Below, piece after piece: positions 16,698 through 26,004 of a stretch of 60,288 nt of DNA. Made by a program: the position numbers and the translations under genes. Under the pieces are notes generated by a model, which was given only the letters and a program-made list of their open reading frames with translations, did no database searches and was not told where the DNA came from. Numbering within the stretch: the first letter of the stretch is position 1; every line of letters begins with the position of its first letter. Location of the stretch: assembly GCA_022711315.1 (NCBI GenBank), contig JAKLFG010000009.1, forward strand, positions 1 through 60,288, in the 5' to 3' direction. Origin of the DNA: a bacterium. GTDB lineage: Bacteria > UBP6 > UBA1177 > JAKLFG01.

Positions 16698-19600
16698 ATG
16701 TCCCAGAAGATCATGAAGGCCATCGACGGCAACATGGCGGCGACCCACGCAAGTTACGCACTGACGGAAGTTGCGGCCATCTACCCCATCACCCCCAGTT
16801 CCAACATGGGCGAATACGCCGATGAATGGGCGGCCTACGGGCGCGAGAACATCTTCGGTGAGAAGGTCATCGTGACCGAACTGCAGTCGGAAGGCGGCGC
16901 TTCGGGCGCGGTCCACGGCTCGCTCTCGGCCGGCGCGCTCACCACCACCTACACCGCGTCGCAGGGACTCCTGCTGATGATCCCCAACCTTTACAAGATC
17001 GCGGCCGAACTGCTGCCGGGCGTCTTCCATGTCTCGGCGCGCACCGTCGCGACCCACGCCCTGTCCATCTTCGGCGATCACAGCGATGTCATGGCCTGCC
17101 GCCAGACCGGCGTCTGCCTGCTGTCGTCCAACTCGGTGCAGGAGGCGCAAGATCTCGGGCTGGTCGCCCACCTGTCGGCCATCCGATCGAGCCTGCCGTT
17201 CATCCACTTCTTCGACGGCTTCCGCACGAGCCATGAAGTGAATAAGATCGCAATGATAGATTATGATGACATCAAGAGCGTCGTCGACCACGGCGCCATC
17301 GCCGCGTTCAAGGACCGCGCCCTTCGTCCCGAGCGACCGATATTGAAAGGTACCGCACAGAACCCCGACATCTTCTTCCAGGCCCGCGAGACCTGCAATC
17401 CGTACTACGACGCGGTGCCGCAGATCGTACAGGAAGAGATGGAAAAGGTGTTCTCCATCACCGGTCGCCGCTATAAACTGTTCGACTATGTCGGGCACCC
17501 CGAGGCGGAACGGATCATCATCGCGATGGGCTCCGGCTGCGAGACCATAGACGAGACCATCTGCCACCTGATGGAAAAGGGCGAGAAGGTGGGCGTGGTG
17601 AAAGTGCGTCTCTACCGTCCCTTCTCGGTCGAGCACCTGATGCAGGCATTGCCCCGCACCGTCAAGGCGATCGCGGTCCTCGACCGCACCAAGGAGCCGG
17701 GCTCCGAAGGCGAGCCGCTCTACAAGGATGTGGTCACCGCGCTCTACGAACAGGGCGACGACCTTATCGTGGTCGGCGGCCGCTACGGACTCTCTTCGAA
17801 GGAGTTCACCCCCGGCATGGTCAAGGCGGTCTTCGACAACCTCAAGGGCCGCTCGCCGAAGCATAATTTCACCGTCGGCATCACCGACGATGTGTCATTC
17901 ACCTCGCTGCCCTACGAGCCGCTCGACACCGTCCCGGCCGGCACCACGCAGGCGAAGTTCTGGGGCTTCGGCTCCGACGGCACCGTCGGCGCCAACAAGG
18001 ACGCCATCAAGATCATCGGCGACAACACCGATATGTTCGCGCAGGGCTATTTCCAATACGACTCGAAGAAGTCGGGCGGCGTCACGGTATCGCATCTCCG
18101 TTTCGGCAAGATGCCGATCCGGTCGACCTACCTGCTGACCGACGCCGACTATATCGCCTGCCACCGTCAGGCCTATGTCTACCTCTACGACCTCACCGAG
18201 GGACTCAAGCAGAACGGCACCTTCGTGCTGAACACCTCATGGTCGAAGGATGAACTGGAGGAGAAACTCCCGGCGGCGCTCAAGCGCGACATCGCGAAGA
18301 AGAACGCCAAGTTCTACATCATCGACGCGGTCAAGATCGCCGAAGAGGTCGGGCTCGGCGGCCGCATCAACATGGTCATGCAGACCGCCTTCTTCAAACT
18401 CGCCGGCGTCCTGCCGTTCGACAAGGCGATCACGCTCCTCAAAAAGGCGGTCGAGAAGACCTACGGCAGGAAGGGCGAGAAGGTCGTCAAAATGAATCAC
18501 GACGCGATCGACCGATCGGCCGCAGCGCTCCATGAGTTCAAATATGACGCGAAGAAGTGGGCTGACGCCCCCGACACCGAGATCGACATCAAGAAGGTCC
18601 ACGAGCCATACGCCGACGGCGAGGAGCAGTGGTTCGTCGAGACGGTCATCGGCAACATCGCCAAGATGAAGGGCGACCGCCTGCCGTCGTCGTGCTTCAA
18701 CGCCGATGGTTCGTTCCCGACCGCCACCACCAAGTTCGAGAAGCGCGGCGTCGCGATAAAACTGCCCAAATGGATCTCCGCCAACTGCATCTCCTGTAAC
18801 CAGTGTTCGTTCGTCTGCCCGCACGCCGCGATACGACCGGTACTGGTGAACGCCGAGGAAAAGGCGGGGGCTCCGAAGAGTTTCGAGACCATCAAACCCA
18901 AAGGCAAGGCGTTCGAGGGTTACGAGTACCGCATGCAGGTCTACCCGATGGACTGCCAGGGTTGCGGCAACTGCGCCGATGTCTGCCCCGCGCCCAAAAA
19001 GGCGCTCGACATGGTCTTCTTCGACGAGATAGCCGAGGTCGAGGCGCAGAACAATGACTTCTCGATCCATGTCCCGGTGCGTGATACTCTCATGAAGCCC
19101 GATACGGTGACCGGCTCGCAATATCGCCGACCGCTCTTCGAATTCTCGGGCGCCTGCGCCGGTTGCGGCGAGACGCCGTATGTGAAACTGCTCACCCAAC
19201 TGTTCGGCGATCGGATGGTCGTCTCCAATGCGACCGGCTGTTCGTCGATCTACGGCGGCACCGCACCGACGATACCCTACTGCACCAACAAGGATGGGTG
19301 CGGTCCGGCGTGGGCCAACTCCCTGTTCGAGGACAACGCCGAACACGGCTACGGCATGGCGATCGCGATACGCCAGAAACGGGAACGCATCGAGATGCTC
19401 ATGAAGCAACTGCTCGAACTCAAATGCGACTGCGGCGACGACTGCGACTGCGGCGACGAATGTCCGTGCGAACTGGCGCCCGAAACGAAGAAACTGTTCG
19501 AGGAATGGATCGCGAACAAGAAGAGCGCCGAGAAGACCCGCGAACTGGCGCCGAAACTCGAAGAGGCGCTCACCCGTGAGGCCTGTGACGATCCGCGGGT

Positions 19601-20285
19601 CGACGAACTGCTCGAGATGGCCGATTACTTCGTCAAGAAGTCGGTCTGGATCATCGGCGGCGACGGCTGGGCCTACGACATCGGCTACGGCGGGCTCGAC
19701 CATGTTCTCGCGTCGGGCGAGGATGTGAATGTCCTCGTGCTCGACACCGAGGTCTATTCGAACACCGGCGGTCAGGCATCGAAGGCGTCGCAGTTCGGGC
19801 AGGTGGCCAAATTCGCCGCCTCCGGCAAGAAGATGCGCAAGAAGGATCTCGGCCTGATATCAATGACCTACGGCTACATCTATGTCGCCTCGGTCGCGAT
19901 GGGAGCGAACCAGAACCAGACGCTCAAGGCGATGCTCGAGGCCGAACAGTACGACGGCCCCTCCATCGTCATCGCCTACAGCCCCTGCATCAACCACGGC
20001 ATCGACATGACCCACTCGCAGAAGGAGATGAAACTTGCGGTCGAGACCGGGCTGTGGCCGCTTTACCGCTATAATCCGACGCTCAAAAAGGAAGGGAAGA
20101 ACAACTTCCAACTCGACATGAAGGAGCCGACCCGCGATGTACAGGAGATCATCAACAGCGAGGTCCGCTTCAAAACACTCGAGAAGCAGTTCCCCGACGA
20201 GGCGAAGAAACTACACCAACTCCTGCGCGAGGACCTCAAGGATCGCTGGGAGCGTCTCAAGAAACTCGCCGAGCACGGGTTCTGA
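16698..20285 (+). CDS. nifJ: pyruvate:ferredoxin (flavodoxin) oxidoreductase, single-chain
   Basis: Converts pyruvate and CoA to acetyl-CoA and CO2, reducing ferredoxin; a core enzyme of anaerobic metabolism. The 1195-residue chain has all domains of the homodimeric enzyme: the pyrimidine-binding part (IYPITPSSNMGEYADEW), the gamma-like part, a two-cluster ferredoxin domain (CISCNQCSFVCP at about 697, CQGCGNCADVCP at about 753), the proximal-cluster cysteines (CAGCGETPY) and the thiamine-diphosphate fold (GDGWAYDIGYGG, then SNTGGQ). Between the last two, residues 910-924 read CDCGDDCDCGDECPC, a six-cysteine insertion not expected in the family. The ribosome binding site is AGGAGG. A strong terminator follows. 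Confidence 0.95.
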   Translation: MSQKIMKAIDGNMAATHASYALTEVAAIYPITPSSNMGEYADEWAAYGRENIFGEKVIVTELQSEGGASGAVHGSLSAGALTTTYTASQGLLLMIPNLYKIAAELLPGVFHVSARTVATHALSIFGDHSDVMACRQTGVCLLSSNSVQEAQDLGLVAHLSAIRSSLPFIHFFDGFRTSHEVNKIAMIDYDDIKSVVDHGAIAAFKDRALRPERPILKGTAQNPDIFFQARETCNPYYDAVPQIVQEEMEKVFSITGRRYKLFDYVGHPEAERIIIAMGSGCETIDETICHLMEKGEKVGVVKVRLYRPFSVEHLMQALPRTVKAIAVLDRTKEPGSEGEPLYKDVVTALYEQGDDLIVVGGRYGLSSKEFTPGMVKAVFDNLKGRSPKHNFTVGITDDVSFTSLPYEPLDTVPAGTTQAKFWGFGSDGTVGANKDAIKIIGDNTDMFAQGYFQYDSKKSGGVTVSHLRFGKMPIRSTYLLTDADYIACHRQAYVYLYDLTEGLKQNGTFVLNTSWSKDELEEKLPAALKRDIAKKNAKFYIIDAVKIAEEVGLGGRINMVMQTAFFKLAGVLPFDKAITLLKKAVEKTYGRKGEKVVKMNHDAIDRSAAALHEFKYDAKKWADAPDTEIDIKKVHEPYADGEEQWFVETVIGNIAKMKGDRLPSSCFNADGSFPTATTKFEKRGVAIKLPKWISANCISCNQCSFVCPHAAIRPVLVNAEEKAGAPKSFETIKPKGKAFEGYEYRMQVYPMDCQGCGNCADVCPAPKKALDMVFFDEIAEVEAQNNDFSIHVPVRDTLMKPDTVTGSQYRRPLFEFSGACAGCGETPYVKLLTQLFGDRMVVSNATGCSSIYGGTAPTIPYCTNKDGCGPAWANSLFEDNAEHGYGMAIAIRQKRERIEMLMKQLLELKCDCGDDCDCGDECPCELAPETKKLFEEWIANKKSAEKTRELAPKLEEALTREACDDPRVDELLEMADYFVKKSVWIIGGDGWAYDIGYGGLDHVLASGEDVNVLVLDTEVYSNTGGQASKASQFGQVAKFAASGKKMRKKDLGLISMTYGYIYVASVAMGANQNQTLKAMLEAEQYDGPSIVIAYSPCINHGIDMTHSQKEMKLAVETGLWPLYRYNPTLKKEGKNNFQLDMKEPTRDVQEIINSEVRFKTLEKQFPDEAKKLHQLLREDLKDRWERLKKLAEHGF
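19425..19469 (+). other. six-cysteine Cys-Asp insertion within PFOR
   Basis: Codes for residues 910-924, CDCGDDCDCGDECPC, two near-copies of CDCGDD/E plus CPC. It sits in the helical region between the domain carrying the proximal cluster and the thiamine-diphosphate motif, where family members normally have a cysteine-poor linker. Confidence 0.8.
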
Positions 20286-22021
20286 TGATCCGCGAACGGA
20301 TCGCCGAAATTCCAAGGCCCGCTGGGAACAGCGGGCCTTTTTTTGCGGCCGAGTGGCCCCATCATCTGTTGCTCATCCTCGTTTCCGGCTTCATCGCCTT
20401 TTACAAACTCTCTTTCGGCGACCTCTGGACCCATCTCGCGCAGGGTCGGTACATCCTCGAACACCGTACCGTACCATCCACCGATGTGTTCAGTTACACC
20501 TACTTCGGCAAGCCGTGGGCCAACTGGGAATGGCTTCACAACCTCATGACCGCCCTCTGCTGGGAACATCTCGGCCCCAACGGGCTGATACTGTTCCGCA
20601 TGCTTATCCTCTGCGGCATCGCGGTCGCCACCTACCACCTCCTGCGACGCATACTTCCCGCACCGCTCGGCGCTCTTGCGCTCACCGGCCTCTCTCTGGT
20701 CCTCTTGCAGCAACGGGTCGCCGATCGCCCCCATTTCTTTTCCTATCTCTGCCTCGCGCTTCTGCTCCTTTTTCTTTCGCGCCCCCGGAACGCGTGGCGC
20801 GGCCCCCTCATCGCCGCCTTCGTGCTGCTTATCGTCTGGCGTAACAGTCACCCGAGCTGGGTACTCGGCCTCGCGCTTCTCGCGACAGGGTACGGCGACA
20901 CCCTGCTATCGTCAAAGGACGGATCTTCGCGCCCTTCATGGCGCCTGCCGCTCCTTCTTTCCGTCGCCGCCATAGCCATATTCCTGCTCACGCCGATACC
21001 CATAGACCTGTCGGCCTACCTTTCGCTCCAGAGCGGAGAAGCGGATCTTCCGGAATGGAGGTCTCTCTTCTTCCTCGGCCCGGCGCTTCTCAGCGGCTAC
21101 TATATCCTGTTCTTCCTCTTTTCCGCGGGACTGATCGCCGCCGCCGCGATCCGGTTCAGGGAATGTCCGTGCTACACACTGCTTGCGGTCGCCGTGCTCG
21201 CGAACGCCTACTGGCATTTCCGCTTCATCCCCGAAGCGGTCCTGCTGGGCATGCCGCTCATCGCCGCGGCGCTCACGCGATCCCCGCTCCCGACGCCCTC
21301 CCCGCGCCGCGCCGTGCTATGGGCGATCCTTCTCTGCACCTTGACCGCCTTTGCCGCCGAACATTTCCGGGACGACTTCAACCGGAAACGGGGACTCGGC
21401 ATAGACGACACTATGGTGCCGCTTCACGCCGCCGACTTCATGAGGGAACACTCTCTCGGCGGCAATGTGTACGGACACTACTGGATATCCATGGACTTCC
21501 TGATGGGCTATCTCTACCCCGCCGTGAAGGTCGCCGTCGACATCCGCGTGCCGGGGCTCTACCCGTACGAGTTCGCCCGACGGTTCTGGGGCATCGAGTC
21601 GCTGAACGCCTTCCGCGCCGAGGTGGCTCCGCTACCGGTCGACCTTATCCTGCTCGGTCATCAGGAGACCCGCACCGCCGGCCACATGGATCGCGACCTC
21701 GAAAAGATGCTTCTCGACGAAGGTGCGGAACTCGTCTACTTCGACCGGTCGAGCGCCCTGTTCCGCACTCCCCGTATGGCGGATCGCGCGCTACGCCCTT
21801 TCACCGTACTCACCCGCTGGAACACCGACGCCAGCGCGCTGGAACGGATAGCGGGCGACCCGGCGCTCTTCGCGCGGACCGTCGAGGAACTGCGCATGCT
21901 CAAGGAACGGACCACCGGACGCGACGATTTCTACCGCGAGGTGCTGCAGGGGTTCTATGCCAAAGCGCCGCTCGGCGAAGAACAGCGGCACGCTCTTGAG
22001 GAACTTTACGGGGAAAGGTAG
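20285..22021 (+). CDS. polytopic membrane protein, GT-C-like
   Basis: A 578-residue protein with about ten membrane helices in residues 27-360 and a soluble C-terminal domain. The first loop carries FGDLWTHLAQGRYILEH and then FSYTYFGKPWANWEWLHN, the acidic-tryptophan pattern of a large family of multi-helix proteins related to lipid-linked sugar (GT-C) transferases. Substrate is unknown. The ATG at 20285 overlaps the PFOR stop, but codons 10-20 coincide with a perfect intrinsic terminator (20314-20344). Either the true start is a later codon such as TTG at 20369, or the hairpin acts as an attenuator. The conserved loop requires the helix beginning near residue 28, so the start cannot be much later. 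Confidence 0.6.
   Translation: MIRERIAEIPRPAGNSGPFFAAEWPHHLLLILVSGFIAFYKLSFGDLWTHLAQGRYILEHRTVPSTDVFSYTYFGKPWANWEWLHNLMTALCWEHLGPNGLILFRMLILCGIAVATYHLLRRILPAPLGALALTGLSLVLLQQRVADRPHFFSYLCLALLLLFLSRPRNAWRGPLIAAFVLLIVWRNSHPSWVLGLALLATGYGDTLLSSKDGSSRPSWRLPLLLSVAAIAIFLLTPIPIDLSAYLSLQSGEADLPEWRSLFFLGPALLSGYYILFFLFSAGLIAAAAIRFRECPCYTLLAVAVLANAYWHFRFIPEAVLLGMPLIAAALTRSPLPTPSPRRAVLWAILLCTLTAFAAEHFRDDFNRKRGLGIDDTMVPLHAADFMREHSLGGNVYGHYWISMDFLMGYLYPAVKVAVDIRVPGLYPYEFARRFWGIESLNAFRAEVAPLPVDLILLGHQETRTAGHMDRDLEKMLLDEGAELVYFDRSSALFRTPRMADRALRPFTVLTRWNTDASALERIAGDPALFARTVEELRMLKERTTGRDDFYREVLQGFYAKAPLGEEQRHALEELYGER
20314..20344 (+). terminator. intrinsic terminator after PFOR
   Basis: An 11-bp perfect stem (20314-20324 with 20329-20339), GGAA loop, and an uninterrupted T run (20338-20344). 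It begins 28 bases after the PFOR stop and lies inside the 5' end of the next reading frame. Confidence 0.92.
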
Positions 22022-22023
22022 CG

Positions 22024-23355
22024 TCAGCCCGAAGCGGCGGTCTTTTCCAGCAGGGCACGGATGTCGCGCAGCTGATCTTTGAATTTTTCTATCCGATCCC
22101 CCGTCAGCACCGGCGCGGCGATCATCTTGATGCGGAGCGGATTCACCCATTGCCCTTTCTGCCGGATGCCGAAATGGAGGTGTGACCCGGTGCTCCGACC
22201 GGTGTTACCGACGCGACCGATAAGTTGCCCTCCCTTCACCGGCGCCCCCTGCCGGACCCCTATCGCGCTGAGATGCAGGTAATAGGTCTCGGTCCCGTCG
22301 ATGTGCCGGAGGATGATCTTCTTTCCCGAATAGGGATCCTGCGCGGCGGTCGCCACGGTGCCGCTCGCCACCGCGTAGACCGGGTCGCCGACGCGCCCGC
22401 CGTAATCGACGCCGTTGTGCATCGATCGGCGACCGGTGATGGGGTGAATGCGGTACCCGAAGGTCGAGGTGACATGGATGCGGTCGACCGGCAGGCGCAT
22501 CCCGCTCGACGCGAGCGCCTTACCCTCGACGGTGTAGTGGGCGTTGTAGGCCGACTTCGGGTCAGACTCCTCGTACCAGAACGCCTCTCGGTGACCGGCG
22601 ACCTTTCCTTCGTAGGAGGCGTACAGCACCCGACCGCCCGGGATGCGCCGCCCTTCGGCGAACTCCTCCTCGACGAGTATCCGGTACCGGTCGCCGTTGC
22701 GGGCGTCGGTGTTGAACGATATCATCCCTTCGAGCGCGTTGTTGACCGCCTGCCGTATCCAGGTCGTCACATCATCGCGTTGGGCGAGCGAGGCGTTGAG
22801 CGTCCCCTGCATCTCCCCGCCGATGATGCGGCGCCGCGTCTCGGTCGGCAGGCGGGTATAGGAGTATTCGAACTTGCCAGTCGCGCCGCTCCGCACGAGA
22901 TTGTGGAAGGTGACGATGTTCGGGCTGTAGGTGAACCGCTGGACCTTCCCCTCGGCATCGAACCAGACGCGCAACGACTCGCCGGCGTATATCCTGCTGA
23001 AATCGATGTGGTCCCGGATGGCGTTGGTGATCTCGAGCACATTGGCGAGCGTCGTCCCCTGTATCGCGAGGAGCGAATCCTCGAACCCCTTGTAGGGGAG
23101 GATCCACCCTTCGCGGTAGTCGGGGAGAAGACTCTCGTCGGGATTAAGAGAGGCGTACCCTACGGACGCGCCGTCGGGATTCGGCGATAGCGTATCGACC
23201 TCTTCGTCCGGATCCTCGTCGTAACAGCCGGTCAGGTGGCCGACGATCCCGAGGAGCGCCAGCGTCGCGACCGCGGCCAGCAACAGAAAACGCCCCCGGC
23301 GATCGGTATCTTTCGCAAAGATGAAGCGGTCCTGCCGGCCGGGGTTTCGAAGCAT
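22024..23355 (-). CDS. M23-family peptidoglycan endopeptidase
   Basis: A 443-residue protein anchored by a hydrophobic segment with a cysteine at its end (LLGIVGHLTGC), so probably a lipoprotein or membrane-tethered. Residues 60-230 form an OapA/opacity-like region with substrate-loop sequences. The catalytic LytM domain (about 285-400) holds all zinc ligands: HNGVDY (first His and Asp), then HLHFG. It should cut peptide cross-links of murein from the periplasmic side. The ATG at 23353-23355 follows GAGG; a GTG two codons upstream is less likely. The gene ends two bases from the end of the convergent membrane-protein gene and has a good promoter at 23379-23407. Confidence 0.88.
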   Translation of the reverse strand: MLRNPGRQDRFIFAKDTDRRGRFLLLAAVATLALLGIVGHLTGCYDEDPDEEVDTLSPNPDGASVGYASLNPDESLLPDYREGWILPYKGFEDSLLAIQGTTLANVLEITNAIRDHIDFSRIYAGESLRVWFDAEGKVQRFTYSPNIVTFHNLVRSGATGKFEYSYTRLPTETRRRIIGGEMQGTLNASLAQRDDVTTWIRQAVNNALEGMISFNTDARNGDRYRILVEEEFAEGRRIPGGRVLYASYEGKVAGHREAFWYEESDPKSAYNAHYTVEGKALASSGMRLPVDRIHVTSTFGYRIHPITGRRSMHNGVDYGGRVGDPVYAVASGTVATAAQDPYSGKKIILRHIDGTETYYLHLSAIGVRQGAPVKGGQLIGRVGNTGRSTGSHLHFGIRQKGQWVNPLRIKMIAAPVLTGDRIEKFKDQLRDIRALLEKTAASG

Positions 23356-23378
23356 CGGCACCTCGTTTTTGTCGGCGC

Positions 23379-23407
23379 AGACTAACGCAAAGAGACCCTC
23401 TTGTCAA
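23379..23407 (-). promoter_or_regulatory. promoter of the M23 peptidase gene
   Basis: Minus strand TTGACA (23407-23402), 17-base spacer, TAGTCT (23384-23379), 24 bases before the start codon. Confidence 0.65.
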
Positions 23408-23426
23408 CCCGAGAGGGACCATTCCA

Positions 23427-23455
23427 TTGACTTTTTCTCAAAGGCCGCACACGAT
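23427..23455 (+). promoter_or_regulatory. weak candidate promoter of the dicarboxylate symporter
   Basis: TTGACT (23427-23432) is clear, but the hexamer 17 bases later (CACGAT, 23450-23455) is a poor -10. Confidence 0.3.
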
Positions 23456-23481
23456 GGAGTGTCGACCACAGGGAGGATCGC

Positions 23482-24702
23482 ATGTCACTGAAGAATATCT
23501 GGCGTATCGGGCTTGGCGGCTGGATACTTATCGCGATGCTCGCCGGCATCGCGGCGGGGGCACTCCTCGGCGACCGCGCGGCGGCCCTGCAACCGCTCGG
23601 CACACTGTTCATCCAACTCATCAAGATGCTCGTCATCCCACTCGTAGCGCTCTCCATCGTCACCGGCGCCGCCAGCGTCGGCAACACCGGCAAGGCGGGG
23701 AAGATCGGCATAGGCACCTTCGCCTACTACCTCGGCACGACCGCCATCGCCGTCTCGCTGGGACTCGCCTTCGGCCTCATCTTCGAACCGGGGGTCGGCA
23801 TCGAGACCGAAAGCATCCGGTCGCTCTTCTCGGATGAATACGCCGACAAGGGGACGGTCCCCGGCTTCTGGGAGACGGTCTACGGGTTCATCCCGCAGAA
23901 CCCCTTCGCCGCACTCTCGGGCGGCAACATCCTGCAGGTGCTTTTTTTCTGTCTTTTCTTCGGCTTCGGCCTCTCGGCGCTACCGGCGGCGAGAAAGGAG
24001 CCGCTCGTGGCGCTCCTTTCGAGCGGCACCGACATCCTCCTGTGGATGATCATGAAGGTGATGCTCCTCGCGCCGATCGGCGTCTTCGGACTCATGGCCG
24101 ACGCGGTCGGCACCTTCGGCTGGGAGATACTCGGGCGACTCGCTCTGCTCTTCGCGATCTATGTCGTCGCGCTCCTGATACAGACCTTCGGCCTTTACCC
24201 GGTCCTGATAAAACTGCTCAGTTCCTTTTCACCGTGGCGATTCGTCAAGACCATCGCCAAGGTACAGATGGTGGCGGTCTCCACCAGTTCGAGCATGGCG
24301 ACCCTGCCGGTCAACATGAGGATATGCGAAGAGGAACTGGGGCTCTCGCCGGCGACCACCTCCTTCGTCCTGCCGCTCGGCGCGACGATAAACATGGACG
24401 GCAACGCCATCTACTACGCGCTCGCCGCCGTCTTTTTCGCGCAACTCTTCGGCATCGATCTGACGGCGGCCCAGATGGTCGCCATCGTGCTCACCGCGAC
24501 GCTCGGCAGTATCGGTCAGGCAGGGGTGCCGGGGCCGTCGCTCATGGTGGTGGCGGTACTGATCGCCGCAGGGATACCGGTGACCGGACTGCCGCTTCTG
24601 TTCGGTGTCGACCGGTTGTTCGACATGTTGCGCACCGCCGTCAATGTGACCGGCGACGCCAGTTGCGCCGTCATCATGGACCGCTTCAGTAAGAACGCGT
24701 AG
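23482..24702 (+). CDS. dicarboxylate/glutamate:cation symporter (DAACS family)
   Basis: A 406-residue inner-membrane transporter of the GltPh/DctA fold, which takes up aspartate, glutamate or C4-dicarboxylates with Na+ or H+. The family marks are present: the serine-rich re-entrant hairpin TSSSMATLPVNM, the unwound TM7 motif ATINMDGNAIYY, and the HP2 segment GQAGVPGPSLM. Eight membrane helices plus two hairpins can be drawn. The Arg that selects acidic amino acids in TM8 (GVDRLFDMLRTAVNVTGD) is present. Monocistronic, with its 3' end facing the FeoB-like gene after 8 bases and no terminator visible in between. Confidence 0.92.
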   Translation: MSLKNIWRIGLGGWILIAMLAGIAAGALLGDRAAALQPLGTLFIQLIKMLVIPLVALSIVTGAASVGNTGKAGKIGIGTFAYYLGTTAIAVSLGLAFGLIFEPGVGIETESIRSLFSDEYADKGTVPGFWETVYGFIPQNPFAALSGGNILQVLFFCLFFGFGLSALPAARKEPLVALLSSGTDILLWMIMKVMLLAPIGVFGLMADAVGTFGWEILGRLALLFAIYVVALLIQTFGLYPVLIKLLSSFSPWRFVKTIAKVQMVAVSTSSSMATLPVNMRICEEELGLSPATTSFVLPLGATINMDGNAIYYALAAVFFAQLFGIDLTAAQMVAIVLTATLGSIGQAGVPGPSLMVVAVLIAAGIPVTGLPLLFGVDRLFDMLRTAVNVTGDASCAVIMDRFSKNA

Positions 24703-24710
24703 ATATACCT

Positions 24711-25961
24711 TCACCCGCCGATGAAGCGGGCCGCCTGATAAACTATGACCGCGGCGATATAGGCGAGGAGCGTCATCCCGACATACTGCACCGTCGCCCA
24801 TTTCCAACTGCCGGTCTCCGCCTTGACCGTCGCGAAAGTGGCTATGCAGGGGGCCGAGAAGAGGATGAACACGAGAAAGGCGAGCGCCGCCGCCGGCGGG
24901 TAGGTGTCGCGCAATTTTTCCGAAAGCCCCGACCCGATGATGCCGGTCCCCTCCTGCCGGAACAGTATCGCCGACTGCGACACGAACATCTCTTTAGCGG
25001 CGAGCGACGCGAGCGCGGCGTCGGCGACCCGCCAGTCGCCCCCCATCAGCGCAAAGGCCGGTTCGGTCGCCGCGCCGATACGACCGAGCAGCGACCCGCG
25101 CGCCTGCTGCTCGGACGACCCTTCGGTCCGCGGCCACGCCGAGAGCATGCCGAGCAGGATGCTCGCGATGAGTATCGTGGTCCCCGCCTTTTCGAGGAAG
25201 TGGCGCCCCCGTTCCCAGGTCGAGCGCAAAAGATCGCGCATCGGCGGCAGGGCGTAGGCGGGCAGTTCGACCGCGCACCCGCACCGGTCGCCCGGAAGCA
25301 CGGTCCGGCGCAGGAAGAGGGCGACAAGTATCGAAGTGAGCACGCCGACGAGATAGACGCCGAGCATCGCCGCCGCCTGCCACGCGAACGGGAAAAAGGC
25401 CGAAACGATGAGCAGATAGACCGGCAGTCGACCCGAACAACTGAGGAACGGCACCATCATGATGGCGGTCAGCCGTTCGCGCCGATCCTTGATGAGCCGC
25501 GTCGCCATGACCGCAGGGACCGAACAGCCGAACCCGAGCGCGAGCGGCAGGAAACAGCCGCCCGAGAGACCGATGCGGGCCATGAACCGGTCGAGTAGGC
25601 GGGCGCCGCGTGCCAGATAACCGCTCTGTTCGAAAAAAGCCATGCCGATGAAAAGTATGAAGAGGTTCGGCGTATAGGCGAGCACGCCGCCGACCCCCGC
25701 GATGGCGCTCGTCACGATCGCGAGCGAGAACGAATCGGCGCCGAATGGCCAGGCGTCGGCCACGAAAGCCGAAAGGTAAGCAAAGAGATGTTCAAGCAGT
25801 ATGGCGGCCGGACCGCCGATCGCGAAGACCAACTGCAGGAAAAGATAGACCACGAAGGCGAACAGCAGGAGCCCCCACCGCGGATGGAGCGCCCAGCGGT
25901 CCACACGACCCGACACCCGCGCCCCGGCGCTCGCGCCCTGTTCCCAGAACATCATGAACAT
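24711..25961 (-). CDS. feoB: FeoB-like ferrous iron permease lacking the GTPase domain
   Basis: A 416-residue membrane protein that aligns with the transport half of FeoB only. It starts at the first membrane helix (HPRWGLLLFAFVVYLFLQL) and contains the first Gate domain (GVGGVLAYTPNLFILF, EQSGYLARGARLLDR, GLSGGCFLPL, GFGCSVPA, then LSCSGRLPVY) and the second Gate domain (AAKEMFVSQSAI). The usual 270-residue N-terminal G-protein and GDI domains are absent: no P-loop precedes it, and the 160 bases upstream are a promoter region. FeoA is also missing. Its promoter spacer is a palindrome like a DtxR-family operator, facing the regulator gene at 26126. This supports a metal-uptake role, with the GTPase supplied from elsewhere or not used. 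Confidence 0.85.
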   Translation of the reverse strand: MFMMFWEQGASAGARVSGRVDRWALHPRWGLLLFAFVVYLFLQLVFAIGGPAAILLEHLFAYLSAFVADAWPFGADSFSLAIVTSAIAGVGGVLAYTPNLFILFIGMAFFEQSGYLARGARLLDRFMARIGLSGGCFLPLALGFGCSVPAVMATRLIKDRRERLTAIMMVPFLSCSGRLPVYLLIVSAFFPFAWQAAAMLGVYLVGVLTSILVALFLRRTVLPGDRCGCAVELPAYALPPMRDLLRSTWERGRHFLEKAGTTILIASILLGMLSAWPRTEGSSEQQARGSLLGRIGAATEPAFALMGGDWRVADAALASLAAKEMFVSQSAILFRQEGTGIIGSGLSEKLRDTYPPAAALAFLVFILFSAPCIATFATVKAETGSWKWATVQYVGMTLLAYIAAVIVYQAARFIGG

Positions 25962-26004
25962 CGGAAAGCGACCCTCGTAACGGAGAAATCTTTTCGCTTT
26001 TTTG

